Assembly (NCBI GenBank): GCA_018432315.1
Contig: JAHDLB010000030.1
Coordinates: 1 to 64,000, forward strand
Direction of reading: 5' to 3'
DNA length: 64,000 nucleotides
Source of the DNA: Anaerolineae bacterium
GTDB lineage: Bacteria > Chloroflexota > Anaerolineae > Aggregatilineales > Aggregatilineaceae
The translations under genes were made by a program, and so were the position numbers. Shown piece by piece: positions 9,148 to 18,328 of the stretch (position 1 is its first letter; the number at the start of each line of letters is the position of its first letter). The notes beneath the pieces are model-generated. The model did not search any database, was not told the origin of the DNA, and worked only from the letters and a program-made list of their open reading frames with translations.

Positions 9148-9938
9148 CGCGTATTGACAGGCTACAACGACGCCGGCTCGGTGTGCTCGTGGCCGGGTTC
9201 ATCCTGGTGGTGAGCACCTCCATCGCCTGGGCGGGATCGTCCGGTGCGGACACGCACCGCGAAGCGGCGGCCCAGGGCACGCCCGTACCGCTCCAGTTTC
9301 CGACGGCCACGCCTACCGCCGGCCCGCCCACCGAAACCGCGACGCGCACGCCCACCTCCGAAGGGCGGCCCTATATCGAGGCGATCTCCAACGACACCAA
9401 CGTGCGCGCCGGGCCGGACATCAACGACACGCCTGTCGGCAAGATCTTCCCCGGCAGGACGTACCCGGTGCTCGGCCAGCGCTTCGACTGGTACCAGATC
9501 GAGTTCCCGGACACGCCTTCGGGCACCGCCTGGGTGTATTCCGGCGTCGTGACGCTGACCGGCGACGCGTCCCTGATCGTCCAGTTCGAGCAGGAAGACA
9601 TCCCGACCCAGGACTCGGCATTCGTCGCCGCCCAGGAAACGCTGGCGGTGGTCACCGGGACGCCCGGCGCTATCGCGACGCTGACGGCGCAGGTGCAGAT
9701 CACGCCGACCGGCGTCTTCACCGCCGCGCCCGGTGAGGAAGGCCCGACGCTGATGCCCGGCCAGCCGCTGCCCACGTTCACATTTCCGGCTCAAACCAGC
9801 ACGCCGGTGATCATCCCGCGCGTCGCCCCGTCGTCCGTGCAAACCGACTCGGGCGGCCTGCCGCCGCTCGTGCCGATCCTGGCGCTGGGCGCGTTAGGGC
9901 TGTTGGGCCTGCTCGTTTCGCTGCTGCGTCGCCTGTGA
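9141..9938 (+). CDS. SH3-domain membrane protein with C-terminal anchor
   Basis: 265 residues. An N-terminal signal sequence or helix (about 13-31), a TP-rich linker, one bacterial SH3 domain (about 77-140: NDTNVRAGPDINDTPVGKI...WVYSGVVTL), a low-complexity segment, and a C-terminal transmembrane helix (about 242-260) ending in RRL. This C-terminal layout resembles a sorting signal, but no LPxTG is present, so I read it as a plain anchor. It overlaps the preceding LysM gene by 7 bases (ATG inside the end of that gene), which suggests translational coupling in an esterase-LysM-SH3 operon. It probably interacts with wall or envelope glycans. Confidence 0.7.
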   Translation: MVTRIDRLQRRRLGVLVAGFILVVSTSIAWAGSSGADTHREAAAQGTPVPLQFPTATPTAGPPTETATRTPTSEGRPYIEAISNDTNVRAGPDINDTPVGKIFPGRTYPVLGQRFDWYQIEFPDTPSGTAWVYSGVVTLTGDASLIVQFEQEDIPTQDSAFVAAQETLAVVTGTPGAIATLTAQVQITPTGVFTAAPGEEGPTLMPGQPLPTFTFPAQTSTPVIIPRVAPSSVQTDSGGLPPLVPILALGALGLLGLLVSLLRRL

Positions 9939-10907
9939 CGAAGCCGTCGCCGGGTCCGCCGCGCTGCCCTGGCGCGCGTCCACGTCCAGCGCCGCCATGG
10001 TCGCGATCGCGGCGGCGACAATCACCAGCGGCAGCGCCAGTCGCGCCAGTCGCCGGTCGGGCTCTCGCCGGGCCGGGACGTAATCCTCGCGGTAGCGCAT
10101 CACCTGGAGCGCGACGAACGCGCCGAATCCGCCCAGCAGGATGACCGTCAACCAGGCCGGGTCCCAGTGGGCTTTGCGGCCCAACTCGCGGAACAGGTCG
10201 TCCGCCCAGGCCAGCGACGCGTAGGCGAACGCGAACTGCGCCGCAAACCCGGCCCAGGCCGACCGCGCCAGCGCGACGCTCCACGCGGCCACGCACCCCG
10301 CCAGGACGTATCCGCCCAGCGACGCCAGCCCCCACGGCATGGCCGGGGTAATATCCTGAGGAGTGCTCAACGCCCAGAACACGCCCGCCAGCGCGCCCGC
10401 CGCCCAGGTCCCGCGCCGGCTTCCCAGGAGCGATTCCAGCTCCGGCAGCGCCATCCCCCACCACAGCCACGCCCCCACCAGCGGGATCAGCACCACGGCG
10501 AAGGCGACCCCAAGCTCGTAGGCGGCGGGTTGCAGGTCCAGCCCGGCCAGCGAATCCGCGAGTTGGGTGATGGGCTGCGGCTGGGGCAAACGCCCGGCCA
10601 CGTCTTCGAGGCCCGTGTTGGTGAGATCCATGAGCCACCACGCCGCGGGCCAGATGCCCAGCGCGGCCAGCCCGCCCAGCGCGAGGCTCACCGGATCGGG
10701 CGCATGGCCCGGCGGCGCCGCGTTCACCCCGCGCCGGGCGACGAGCGCCGCGCCGCCGGTGACCAGCACGGCGAGCGCATATCGCAGTGTGACGATGTCC
10801 GTCTCCGCCAGCGTATACTGAATCACGAACAGGGCGCCCGCCGCAAGGGCCGCCATCGACAAGGCTTGCCCGGCGCGCCGGTTCCCGGATGGAGTGGAAT
10901 TGTGCAT
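9894..10907 (-). CDS. Multi-pass membrane protein, unknown function
   Basis: 337 residues with about eight hydrophobic helices and a Gln/Ala/Ser-rich C-terminal tail. One stretch (PELESLLGSRRGTWAAG followed by FWALSTPQD) loosely recalls the EE...R and FxxxH motifs of CPBP (CAAX-protease-like) membrane proteins, but the catalytic Glu pair and His are not conserved, so I do not assign that family. The last 45 bases overlap the end of the convergent SH3 gene. The start ATG follows an AGGCAG stretch, and a leftward -10 lies at 10938-10943. Confidence 0.55.
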   Translation of the reverse strand: MHNSTPSGNRRAGQALSMAALAAGALFVIQYTLAETDIVTLRYALAVLVTGGAALVARRGVNAAPPGHAPDPVSLALGGLAALGIWPAAWWLMDLTNTGLEDVAGRLPQPQPITQLADSLAGLDLQPAAYELGVAFAVVLIPLVGAWLWWGMALPELESLLGSRRGTWAAGALAGVFWALSTPQDITPAMPWGLASLGGYVLAGCVAAWSVALARSAWAGFAAQFAFAYASLAWADDLFRELGRKAHWDPAWLTVILLGGFGAFVALQVMRYREDYVPARREPDRRLARLALPLVIVAAAIATMAALDVDARQGSAADPATASSQATQQRNEQAQQP

Positions 10908-10937
10908 ATCTGCCTGCCCTTCGTCGCGAACAACCCG

Positions 10938-10964
10938 ATTATAACGGCAAATCGGTGATATAAT
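10938..10964. promoter_or_regulatory. Divergent promoter pair
   Basis: Rightward: TGA-TATAAT, an extended -10 at 10956-10964, 36 bases before the STAS gene at 11000. Leftward: TATAAT on the minus strand (10938-10943), 31 bases before the membrane-protein start at 10907. The two -10 boxes are 15 bases apart, so polymerases would compete. No convincing -35 is seen for either. Confidence 0.55.
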
Positions 10965-10999
10965 TCTGTGCAGCGCGGTGAAGGAGGCACAACAGCACC

Positions 11000-11335
11000 A
11001 TGTCCACGATCAACGTCAGCGAAATCAAGGGCGTTCAGGTCATCGAAATCACGGGACGGATGGATGGTGAGCTGGCTGCACGGATGGGCCAGGCACTTGA
11101 CGAGGTCCTCAGCCAGGGCCACGACCGGCTGGTGCTCGACCTGGGCAGCGTCGATTACATCAGCAGTCCCGGCCTGCGCGAGATCGTCCGGGCGTACAAG
11201 CGCGCCCAGGCGGGCGGCGGCGACCTGCGCATCGCCAACCCGTCCGACCGGGTGCTGGATGTCTTCAAGCTGGCCGGGCTCGATACCACGCTCCGGATTT
11301 ACCGGTCGGATGCGCAGGCGATCGACAGTTTCTAG
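11000..11335 (+). CDS. STAS-domain anti-anti-sigma factor (RsbV-like)
   Basis: 111 residues forming one STAS domain, the size of SpoIIAA/RsbV. The phosphorylation segment is VDYISSPGLREIV; the Ser equivalent to the phospho-acceptor is kept, though the usual following Ser is Pro. In the known partner switch the unphosphorylated protein binds the anti-sigma kinase and frees its target; phosphorylation by that kinase turns it off. A kinase fusion (11795) and a phosphatase (12638) follow on the same strand. An AAGGAGG stretch lies upstream of the ATG. It has its own promoter. Confidence 0.85.
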   Translation: MSTINVSEIKGVQVIEITGRMDGELAARMGQALDEVLSQGHDRLVLDLGSVDYISSPGLREIVRAYKRAQAGGGDLRIANPSDRVLDVFKLAGLDTTLRIYRSDAQAIDSF

Positions 11336-11366
11336 CCGTTCCCCGGCTGGCATGCTGCCCGCCGGA

Positions 11367-11375
11367 TGGTATAAT
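11367..11375 (+). promoter_or_regulatory. Extended -10 of the second STAS gene
   Basis: TGG-TATAAT, an extended -10, lies 30 bases before the ATG at 11405. It allows the second STAS gene and its downstream partners to be expressed separately from the first. Confidence 0.55.
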
Positions 11376-11404
11376 CGCCGTCATACTCAAAAGGAGATGC
11401 CATT

Positions 11405-11743
11405 ATGGTCATGGAAATCAACACGTCTGAGATGAAACGCGTCCAGCTCTTCGAGGTCATCGGACGTATTGATAGCACGAATGCCGCCGAACTGGGGAGC
11501 GCGCTCGATCGGTCGGTGGACGAGGGACGCAACAACCTGGTGCTGGACCTGGGCGGCGTGGAATACATGAGCAGCGCCGGCCTGCGCGAGATGGTACGCA
11601 TCCTCAAGCGGGTCAAGCGCGGCGGCGGCGACCTGCGCATCGCCAACCCGTCCGACCGGGTGAAGGAAGTCCTGGAGCTGGCCGGGCTAGACTCTATATT
11701 CGAGATCTACCCGACGCAAGTCGAAGCTGTCGGCAGCTTTTAA
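11405..11743 (+). CDS. STAS-domain anti-anti-sigma factor (RsbV-like), second copy
   Basis: 112 residues, a clear paralogue of the protein at 11000; both end with DLRIANPSDRV followed by a short helix and a final SF. The phospho-acceptor loop reads VEYMSSAGLREMV with the key Ser kept. It probably competes with or complements the first copy for the kinase at 11795. AAAGGAG precedes the ATG at 11405 by a normal spacing. The 51-base gap to the next gene and the common direction suggest co-transcription. Confidence 0.85.
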   Translation: MVMEINTSEMKRVQLFEVIGRIDSTNAAELGSALDRSVDEGRNNLVLDLGGVEYMSSAGLREMVRILKRVKRGGGDLRIANPSDRVKEVLELAGLDSIFEIYPTQVEAVGSF

Positions 11744-11794
11744 CACCGTCCGGATTCGACCATCTACTCGATTCCAGCTATTCCGAGGATTCCT

Positions 11795-12601
11795 ATGGGC
11801 GAAGTAAGCCGCCTCGCTATCCCTGCCCGTCTAGAAGAAGTGCGTCACGCCTGCGACTTTGTGGTTGAGGTGGCCGAAGCAGCGAATCTGGATGAACGCG
11901 CCGTGTATCACTGCCAGATGGCTGTCGATGAGACGATCACCAACATCATCGAGCATGGCTACGGCTACGAGGGGGGGGACAGCCAGATCGAGATCATCTG
12001 CCGCACCGAGGGCGAGCATTTTCTCATCACCATCACCGACGACAGCCCGGCCTTCAATCCCCTGGAGCACGAAGCGCCCGATCCATCCGAGCCGCTCGAC
12101 ACCCGCGAGCCCGGCGGGTGGGGCATTTATTTCATCCGCAAGTTGATGGACGATGTCACCTACGACCGGGTGAACAACCGGAACCAGCTCACGCTCGCCA
12201 AACGCCTGCCCGCCGCCGCGCCTCTGCTGGCCGAGAGCGGCGCCGAAGCCGAGGAGATGTTTCCCACTCAGGCGCTCAACGGCGACGCGGCAGCCGTCTT
12301 TCCCGCCGGGCGGCTGGACAGCAACACCAGCGTCATGCTGGAGAAGACCTTGAACATCCAGCTTCAACAGGGTCACGTGTGGCTGTTCGTCGATATGTCC
12401 CAGGTGGAGTATATTGCCAGCAGCGGCCTCAAGGTGCTGGTGGCCGCCTGGCGGCGCGCCCAGGGACAGGCCGGCGACGTCATTTTGAGCAGCCTTCAGC
12501 CGCGCATCGTCGAGATCTTCGAAATGGTCGGTTTCGACATGCTGTTCCAGATCTTCCCGGACCTGGACGCCGCCCTCGCCGCTCAATCCAAACGAACGTG
12601 A
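11795..12601 (+). CDS. Anti-sigma kinase fused to a STAS domain (RsbW-STAS)
   Basis: 268 residues with two domains. Residues 1-140 are a GHKL ATPase of the SpoIIAB/RsbW type: N-box VDETITNIIEHGY, G1 box ITDDSPAFNP, G2 box GGWGIYFIRKLMD. Residues about 155-262 are a STAS domain with the loop VEYIASSGLKVLV, which keeps the phospho-acceptor Ser. Kinase and antagonist in one chain would allow intramolecular control of the switch. No sigma factor is encoded nearby, so the output target is unknown. It lies between two RsbV-like genes and a SpoIIE phosphatase gene. Confidence 0.85.
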   Translation: MGEVSRLAIPARLEEVRHACDFVVEVAEAANLDERAVYHCQMAVDETITNIIEHGYGYEGGDSQIEIICRTEGEHFLITITDDSPAFNPLEHEAPDPSEPLDTREPGGWGIYFIRKLMDDVTYDRVNNRNQLTLAKRLPAAAPLLAESGAEAEEMFPTQALNGDAAAVFPAGRLDSNTSVMLEKTLNIQLQQGHVWLFVDMSQVEYIASSGLKVLVAAWRRAQGQAGDVILSSLQPRIVEIFEMVGFDMLFQIFPDLDAALAAQSKRT

Positions 12602-12637
12602 CCTAACGATCCGGGTTCCACGAGGGAAGCCATCGCC

Positions 12638-15600
12638 TTGGACACCACGCTCATCGTCGTCATGGTGGTCGGCGCCACACTGGCAGTAGGCAGCGCGGGC
12701 GTGGGCCTTGCCTTCGGCTACTGGCGCGGGCGCGCGCGGGGGGTCAGCCTCGCCGTCCACGAGGACGTCAGCCCCGAGCTGGACGTCCTGGCCGGGGTGG
12801 GCAACGCCATCCTCAGCGTGCAGCTCAAGGTCGATGCGCTCTGCGAGGTCGTCTACCAGCAGGCCACGCGCATCGTCGACACGCAGAACTTCCAGATCGG
12901 GCTGTTCGACGGCAACGATTACGTCATCAAGGTCTGGCTCAAAAACGCGGAGCGCATGCCGCCCCAGCGCTTCGAGAACAACGCCGACGACGGCATCATC
13001 GGCTGGATCCGGCAGAGCGGCACCGGCCTGCTCGTCCACGATTTCGAGCACGAATGGGACACGCTGCCCGCCCGCCCCAGCTACAGTGGAGGCAACCCCG
13101 CCCGGTCGGCCATCTTCGCCCCGCTGATGTCCGGCGGCGAGGCGCTGGGCGTGATCGCCGTGCAGAGCGAACGCCCCAACTGCTTCACCGACGAGGACAT
13201 GCGCCTGCTCACCCTGCTGGCGAACCAGTCCTCCGGGGCGATCCGCAACGCGCAGACGTTCGAGGCCACGCAAGAACGCGCCCGCCAGCTCCGGCTGATC
13301 AACGACGTCTCGCGCCAGGTGACGGCCATCCAGCCGCTGCCCGACCTGTTCCGCCAGATCGTGACGCTCATTCAGGATGCGTTCGGCTACTATGCCGTCA
13401 ACATCTTCATCGTGGACGAGGCGGCGGGCACGATCCAGCTTCAGGCCAGCAGTCACGAGTCGCTCTCGCCGGACGACCTGATCCTCGCGTCCGGCCAGGG
13501 GTTGGTCGGCTGGGCATGGGCCAATGTGAAGCCGGTCATCGCGCCCAATGTCGCCCAAGACGAGCGCTTCATGCACACCGTCACGCTCGACGCCACCCGC
13601 TCGGAGATCTGCGTCCCGCTGGCCGTTCAGAAACGGGTGATGGGCGTGCTCGACGTGCAGAGCAACCGCCTGGACGCCTTCGGCAGCGACGACGTCTTCA
13701 TGCTGGAAACGCTCGCCAGCCAGCTCGCGCTCGCCATCCAAGAGGCGCAGACCTACGACGCCGAGCGCCGCCAGACGGAGCGGATCAACGCCATGACCGA
13801 GGTGGCCCGCGCCCTGGTGTCGATCCTCGACATCGACGACCTGCTCGACGAGGTGGTCGACCTGGTGACCGATCACCTGGGCTACGATCGCGTCCACCTG
13901 TTTTTACGCATCGGTGACCGGCTGGTTTTCCGCAGCGGGAGCGGCGTGCACAGCGGGCGCTGGGCACTCGAAAAGCTGTCCTACGACATCGACGGCGCCG
14001 GCATCATCCCGTGGGTGGCCCGCGAAGGCCAGCCTCGCTGGAGCGGCAACGTTCATGACGACGAATGGTATATCGTCGGGCCGGGCGTGGAGGACACGCT
14101 CAGCGAGATGACCATCCCGATCCGGATGGGGTCGCACATCCTGGGCGTGTTCGACATTCAGAGCACCGAGGCCAACGCCTTCAGCGAAGAGGACATCGTC
14201 TTGATCCAGGCGCTGGGCGACACCGTCGCGATCGCGCTGCGCAACGCGAGCCTGTTCGCCAACGAGACTCGCCGCCGGATGCTTTCCGAAACCCTGCGCG
14301 AGCTGAGCACGGTCCTCGGCTCGTCGCTCGACCTCAACAGCGTGCTGGACGGCATTCTCGTCGGCCTGGAGCGCGTCGTAGAATACACCGCCGGGCTGAT
14401 CCTGCTGCTGGACGAAGACGACGACGTCTACACCGTCAGCGCCGCGCGGGGCGAGATCCTCGACCCCGAATCGGACATCTGGGACGAGACGATCCCGTTC
14501 GACGAGGCGACCGACCAGCGCCTGGGCGACCTGATCCACCGGCTGAACACGCATCCCGAAGAAGCCGAGGCCATCGCCCACGACGACATCCTGGTGCCGC
14601 TGCGCGTGGCCGGCGAGCCGATCGGCTACCTGGCGATCGAGCGCATCGGCCCGGACCGCTTCACGCCGGAAGAAAACGAGATCATCGCCACCTTCGCCAA
14701 CCAGGCCGCCGTCGCCATCACCAACGCCCAGCTCTACATGGCACAACGCGAAGAAGCCTGGGTGTCCAACGCGCTGCTGCAGGTTGCCGAGGCGACCGCG
14801 CGCGCCACCAACCTGGACGAGGTGCTCAGCACCGTCGCCCGCATCACGCCCCTGCTGGTTGGCGTCGAGTGGAGCGCGGTGGTGCTGGCCGACGACGCGA
14901 ACACGTTCCGCATCGTCGAGATCGCCGGGCCGTCCGCCGAGGTCACCGGCGCGCTGACCGGCCTCACCCTCACGCCCCAGTCGTGGCCGCTGCTGGCCCA
15001 GATCAAGCAGGACGGGCAGCCGGTCCTGATCGACAGCGACACCGTCCAGCCCACCAACATGCCGATCGACGTCAACATCGGCCAGGGCGTGATCCTGCCG
15101 CTGTTCGCCAAGGGCGAGGTCATGGGGCTGCTGCTCATCGGGCAGCAGGACGACAGCGAGCCAATGACCGATCGCAAAATCGAGCTGGTGAGCGGCATCG
15201 CCAATCAGGCCGCGCTGGCGATCGAAAGCGCCCAGCTTTTCGCCGCCCAGCAGGAAGAAGCCTGGGTCACCACCGCCCTGCTCCAGGTCGCCGAGGCCGT
15301 CAACACCCAGATCGACCCCGACCAGAGCCTGGAAACGGTCGTCCGCCTGACGCCGCTGCTCGTCGGCGTGGAGCGCTGCGCGATCCTGCGCTGGGACAAC
15401 GACCAGAACTGCCTCGCCGGGGGACCGTCGTGGGGCCTGCCTCCCGACGCGACCGCGGCGTTTCACGGCCTGACCTTCACCGAGGAGGACGGCCAGTTTC
15501 TCGCGGATTTGTTGACCTGCACCGAGCCGCAATCCGCCGGAGTCGGGACGGACTGCCCGCTGCCGCCCGCGCTCCAGCGCCTGTTCGAAAGCCCCACCCT

Positions 15601-16537
15601 GCTCGGTCTGCCGTTGATCGCGCGTGGGCACCTGGTAGGGGCCATGCTGGTCGATCACCCGGCGCTGGGCGGCCAGATCGATCAGCGCCGGCTCAATATC
15701 CTGAGCGGCATCGCCCACCAGACCGCCCTGGCACTCGAAAACTCGCGGCTGCAATCCGAAGCAACCGCCGCCGAACGCATCGAGCGCGAGCTGGAAGTCG
15801 CGCGCGGCATTCAAACCAGCTTCCTGCCGGACACATTCCCGGATGTGGCCGGGTGGGAAGTCGCGGCGGTGTACCGCGCGGCGCGGCAGGTCGGCGGCGA
15901 TTTCTACGATTTCTTCCCGGTCGACGAACACCACTGGGCGATCGTGGTCGCCGACGTGGCCGACAAGGGCGTGCCGGCGGCGCTGTTCATGGCCCTGTCG
16001 CGCACGCTGCTGCGCGCGGTCGGCTCCAACCGCCAGACGCCGTCCGTCACCCTCAGCCGCGTGAACGATCTGCTGCTGCGCGACACGCGCTCGGAGTTGT
16101 TCGTCACCGTCTGGTACGGCCTGTGGGATGCGCAAACCGGGCAGATCACCTACTCCAGCGCGGGACACAACCCGCCGGTCATCGTCCGCGCGGACGGGTC
16201 CGCCCAACTGCTGAGCATCAGGGGGATCGCCCTGGGCGTCATTCCGGAGATTACGCTCCAGCAGCAAGAGGTCACGCTGGGGCCGGGGGATATGCTGGTA
16301 GCGTACACCGACGGCGTGACCGAGGCGCTGCGCTCCGATCAGGCCGAGTTCGGCGTGGTCGGCCTGCAATCGACGCTCGTCAATCTGCGCGCCAAACACG
16401 CCAGCGACATCGCGAAAGGCGTGCTGGGGGCGGTGGACACCTTTGCGGCAGGCGAACCCCAGTTCGACGACGTGACCCTGATCGTCCTCAAGCATGCCAG
16501 CGGCGAGAACGCCCCGGAGGGAGCCCAGGCGGGCTGA
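12638..16537 (+). CDS. Six-GAF SpoIIE-type protein phosphatase (RsbU-like)
   Basis: 1299 residues. One N-terminal transmembrane helix (about 5-27), six consecutive GAF domains (about 45-205, 206-370, 371-545, 546-705, 706-875, 876-1045), a short helical linker with the typical ERELEVARGIQ...LP motif, and a C-terminal PP2C/SpoIIE phosphatase (about 1065-1290). The metal-binding blocks are intact: GGDFYD, ADVADKG, YTDGVTEA and FDDVTLIV. It should dephosphorylate one or more of the three STAS domains encoded upstream, with the GAF array sensing small ligands. The start is TTG at 12638, 11 bases after GAGGGA; no better start is visible before the membrane helix. It is 36 bases after the kinase gene and ends the module. 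Confidence 0.88.
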   Translation: MDTTLIVVMVVGATLAVGSAGVGLAFGYWRGRARGVSLAVHEDVSPELDVLAGVGNAILSVQLKVDALCEVVYQQATRIVDTQNFQIGLFDGNDYVIKVWLKNAERMPPQRFENNADDGIIGWIRQSGTGLLVHDFEHEWDTLPARPSYSGGNPARSAIFAPLMSGGEALGVIAVQSERPNCFTDEDMRLLTLLANQSSGAIRNAQTFEATQERARQLRLINDVSRQVTAIQPLPDLFRQIVTLIQDAFGYYAVNIFIVDEAAGTIQLQASSHESLSPDDLILASGQGLVGWAWANVKPVIAPNVAQDERFMHTVTLDATRSEICVPLAVQKRVMGVLDVQSNRLDAFGSDDVFMLETLASQLALAIQEAQTYDAERRQTERINAMTEVARALVSILDIDDLLDEVVDLVTDHLGYDRVHLFLRIGDRLVFRSGSGVHSGRWALEKLSYDIDGAGIIPWVAREGQPRWSGNVHDDEWYIVGPGVEDTLSEMTIPIRMGSHILGVFDIQSTEANAFSEEDIVLIQALGDTVAIALRNASLFANETRRRMLSETLRELSTVLGSSLDLNSVLDGILVGLERVVEYTAGLILLLDEDDDVYTVSAARGEILDPESDIWDETIPFDEATDQRLGDLIHRLNTHPEEAEAIAHDDILVPLRVAGEPIGYLAIERIGPDRFTPEENEIIATFANQAAVAITNAQLYMAQREEAWVSNALLQVAEATARATNLDEVLSTVARITPLLVGVEWSAVVLADDANTFRIVEIAGPSAEVTGALTGLTLTPQSWPLLAQIKQDGQPVLIDSDTVQPTNMPIDVNIGQGVILPLFAKGEVMGLLLIGQQDDSEPMTDRKIELVSGIANQAALAIESAQLFAAQQEEAWVTTALLQVAEAVNTQIDPDQSLETVVRLTPLLVGVERCAILRWDNDQNCLAGGPSWGLPPDATAAFHGLTFTEEDGQFLADLLTCTEPQSAGVGTDCPLPPALQRLFESPTLLGLPLIARGHLVGAMLVDHPALGGQIDQRRLNILSGIAHQTALALENSRLQSEATAAERIERELEVARGIQTSFLPDTFPDVAGWEVAAVYRAARQVGGDFYDFFPVDEHHWAIVVADVADKGVPAALFMALSRTLLRAVGSNRQTPSVTLSRVNDLLLRDTRSELFVTVWYGLWDAQTGQITYSSAGHNPPVIVRADGSAQLLSIRGIALGVIPEITLQQQEVTLGPGDMLVAYTDGVTEALRSDQAEFGVVGLQSTLVNLRAKHASDIAKGVLGAVDTFAAGEPQFDDVTLIVLKHASGENAPEGAQAG

Positions 16538-16579
16538 GCCTCGCGCCCCGTTCGACGCCCCGCCGCCAGGCCGGACGCG

Positions 16580-18328
16580 CTAGTTGCGCCCCCAGTTGTC
16601 CCATTCCAGGCAGGTACCCGTCGCCGGGTTGTAATGGCTCGCGCCGCCGTAGCACGCGCCGGGCAGCGGCTCGCCGTTTTTGTCCACCCGGTTCTGGTCG
16701 ATGTCGTCGAGATTCACCTGGTCCGGCGACATGACGGTCACGCAGTCGATCGCGCCCAGCGGGTTGATCGGCTGGCGCGGTTCGAGCAGCGGCTGGCTCG
16801 GGTTGAAGTAGTTGTACGTCAGCCGGCTGACGTCTTCGATCAGCTCCCACGCCTGGAGCGTCGGCAGGTTGTTGCCGTCCTTGTCCAGCTCCCAGGTGTA
16901 CATCACGAGCACGTAATCGCCGCCGGGCGAGAACACGATCGCCGCGTCGGCGCTCGTACCGGGCGGCCCCCAACCGTTCTTGTGCGCTACGCGCGTCCCT
17001 TCCGGCACGCCCAGCTCGATCAGTCGCCCGATCCGGTTGCCGCTCAGCACTTCGAGCATCTGCCGGCATTCGGTCTGCGTGATGTCGTCCGGGTAGAGCG
17101 CCATCAGGCCGCTGCCGTTGTTGGCGCAGTCGTAAATCTGGGTGAGCAGCATCCCCATGTCCTCGGCGGTCGTCTGCGCGTACGGATCGCTCGCAGCGTT
17201 GAAATCGGGGTTACTCTGCGTCTGCGGGCGGCACACCGCCGCCTCGAATTCGTAAGCGCGGTCGGCCACCCACAGCGGCGCGCTGATGTAGGTCTGTTCC
17301 GCGCCGAGTTCCTGCGCCGAGCACGACACCTGATTCAGCCCGTTGCGGAGTTGGGCTTCCGCCGCCGTTATGTCGCCAGTCGCGCCCGAAACCTGCATCA
17401 GCAGGTTCGACGAGGCGTTGTTGCTGCACAGAATCGACTCGGTGAGCAGGTACGCGGACTCCTGGTCCATCAGCAGTTTCTGTTTGAACAGGTTGATCAT
17501 GATCGGGATCTTGATCGTGCTCACGGCGCTGTGGCGCACGTCTTCCAGAATGCCGATCTCCTCGCCGGTCGCCAGGTCCATGACGTACACCGACGCCAGC
17601 GTTTCGTCGCCGTTGTACACAAAGCCGCGGTTCGCCATCAAGTCGAGGATCGCCTGCCGCAGCGTCTCCATGCCGCCCTCCGCGCCGCCCACTTGCAGGG
17701 TCGGCAGGTCTACGCGCCGGTTGGGCGCTTCGGGCTGCACCAGGGCCTCCATCACCAGCGGCACCGCCGCATCGACGTCCAGCCCCTGACCCATCTGCCC
17801 AGACCGGAACGTGAGCGTCCCCAGGTCGAACCCGGCATCGCCCGGCTGGATGTCATACCGTTCCTTGAGGGCCAGCAGGTAGTCGCGGACGTTGCTCTCG
17901 ACCACCTCCGCGTTCAGCGGCACGGTCACCGCCGCCACCGGGCGCCGCCCCAGGAAGTTCCAGAACCCCGCCCAAAAGTCCTGCGATTGCGTGCTCTGGG
18001 CGCGGGCTTCGGCCAGCATGGCCTCCGTGTTCAGGCGAAAACCGACCTCGACCGGGTCCAGCACGATCGGGCTGCCCATGTAAAACAACTGAACCGGCTG
18101 GTCTACGTAGATTTCTTCCAGGCGAATCTGGACGTCGGCCTCGCTCAGCCCGCCGACCGGGATCCCCGCGATGGTGAGATCCGTCGGCAGATCGTCCTTC
18201 GTGCTGCTGTACTCGACCAGTTCGAGCATCCCCAGGATGATGGCGCCAAACAGCAGCATCGACGAGAGAATTTCCAGCACGGGCACGCGCATCCGGTGCT
18301 GGCGTTCGCCTAATCGTCCGTATTCCAC
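16580..18328 (-). CDS. Membrane-anchored class A beta-lactamase-like serine hydrolase
   Basis: 582 residues from the GTG at 18328, preceded by GGGAGGT. One N-terminal transmembrane helix (about 17-38), a region of about 200 residues of the type found in front of L,D-transpeptidases and beta-lactamase-like proteins, then a penicillin-binding fold (about 240-540). It has STIK (SxxK nucleophile and base) in the block SAVSTIKIPI, SNN in place of SDN, and HKNGWG at the KTG position. A Cys-containing tail follows. It could be a D,D-carboxypeptidase-like enzyme or a beta-lactamase homologue acting outside the membrane; antibiotic resistance is not implied. The start overlaps the end of the upstream NUDIX gene by 19 bases. 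Confidence 0.75.
   Translation of the reverse strand: MEYGRLGERQHRMRVPVLEILSSMLLFGAIILGMLELVEYSSTKDDLPTDLTIAGIPVGGLSEADVQIRLEEIYVDQPVQLFYMGSPIVLDPVEVGFRLNTEAMLAEARAQSTQSQDFWAGFWNFLGRRPVAAVTVPLNAEVVESNVRDYLLALKERYDIQPGDAGFDLGTLTFRSGQMGQGLDVDAAVPLVMEALVQPEAPNRRVDLPTLQVGGAEGGMETLRQAILDLMANRGFVYNGDETLASVYVMDLATGEEIGILEDVRHSAVSTIKIPIMINLFKQKLLMDQESAYLLTESILCSNNASSNLLMQVSGATGDITAAEAQLRNGLNQVSCSAQELGAEQTYISAPLWVADRAYEFEAAVCRPQTQSNPDFNAASDPYAQTTAEDMGMLLTQIYDCANNGSGLMALYPDDITQTECRQMLEVLSGNRIGRLIELGVPEGTRVAHKNGWGPPGTSADAAIVFSPGGDYVLVMYTWELDKDGNNLPTLQAWELIEDVSRLTYNYFNPSQPLLEPRQPINPLGAIDCVTVMSPDQVNLDDIDQNRVDKNGEPLPGACYGGASHYNPATGTCLEWDNWGRN

Noticed and set aside
11831-16734. Long frames overlapping the STAS/SpoIIE genes in other frames and on the minus strand
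   Set aside because: Products are Arg/Gly/Ala-rich shadows; the real genes have clear domains.
16580-18328. Clinical-type beta-lactamase
   Set aside because: The Ser-Asn-Asn and KNG motifs, the membrane anchor and the large N-terminal region point to an envelope enzyme rather than a dedicated resistance protein.
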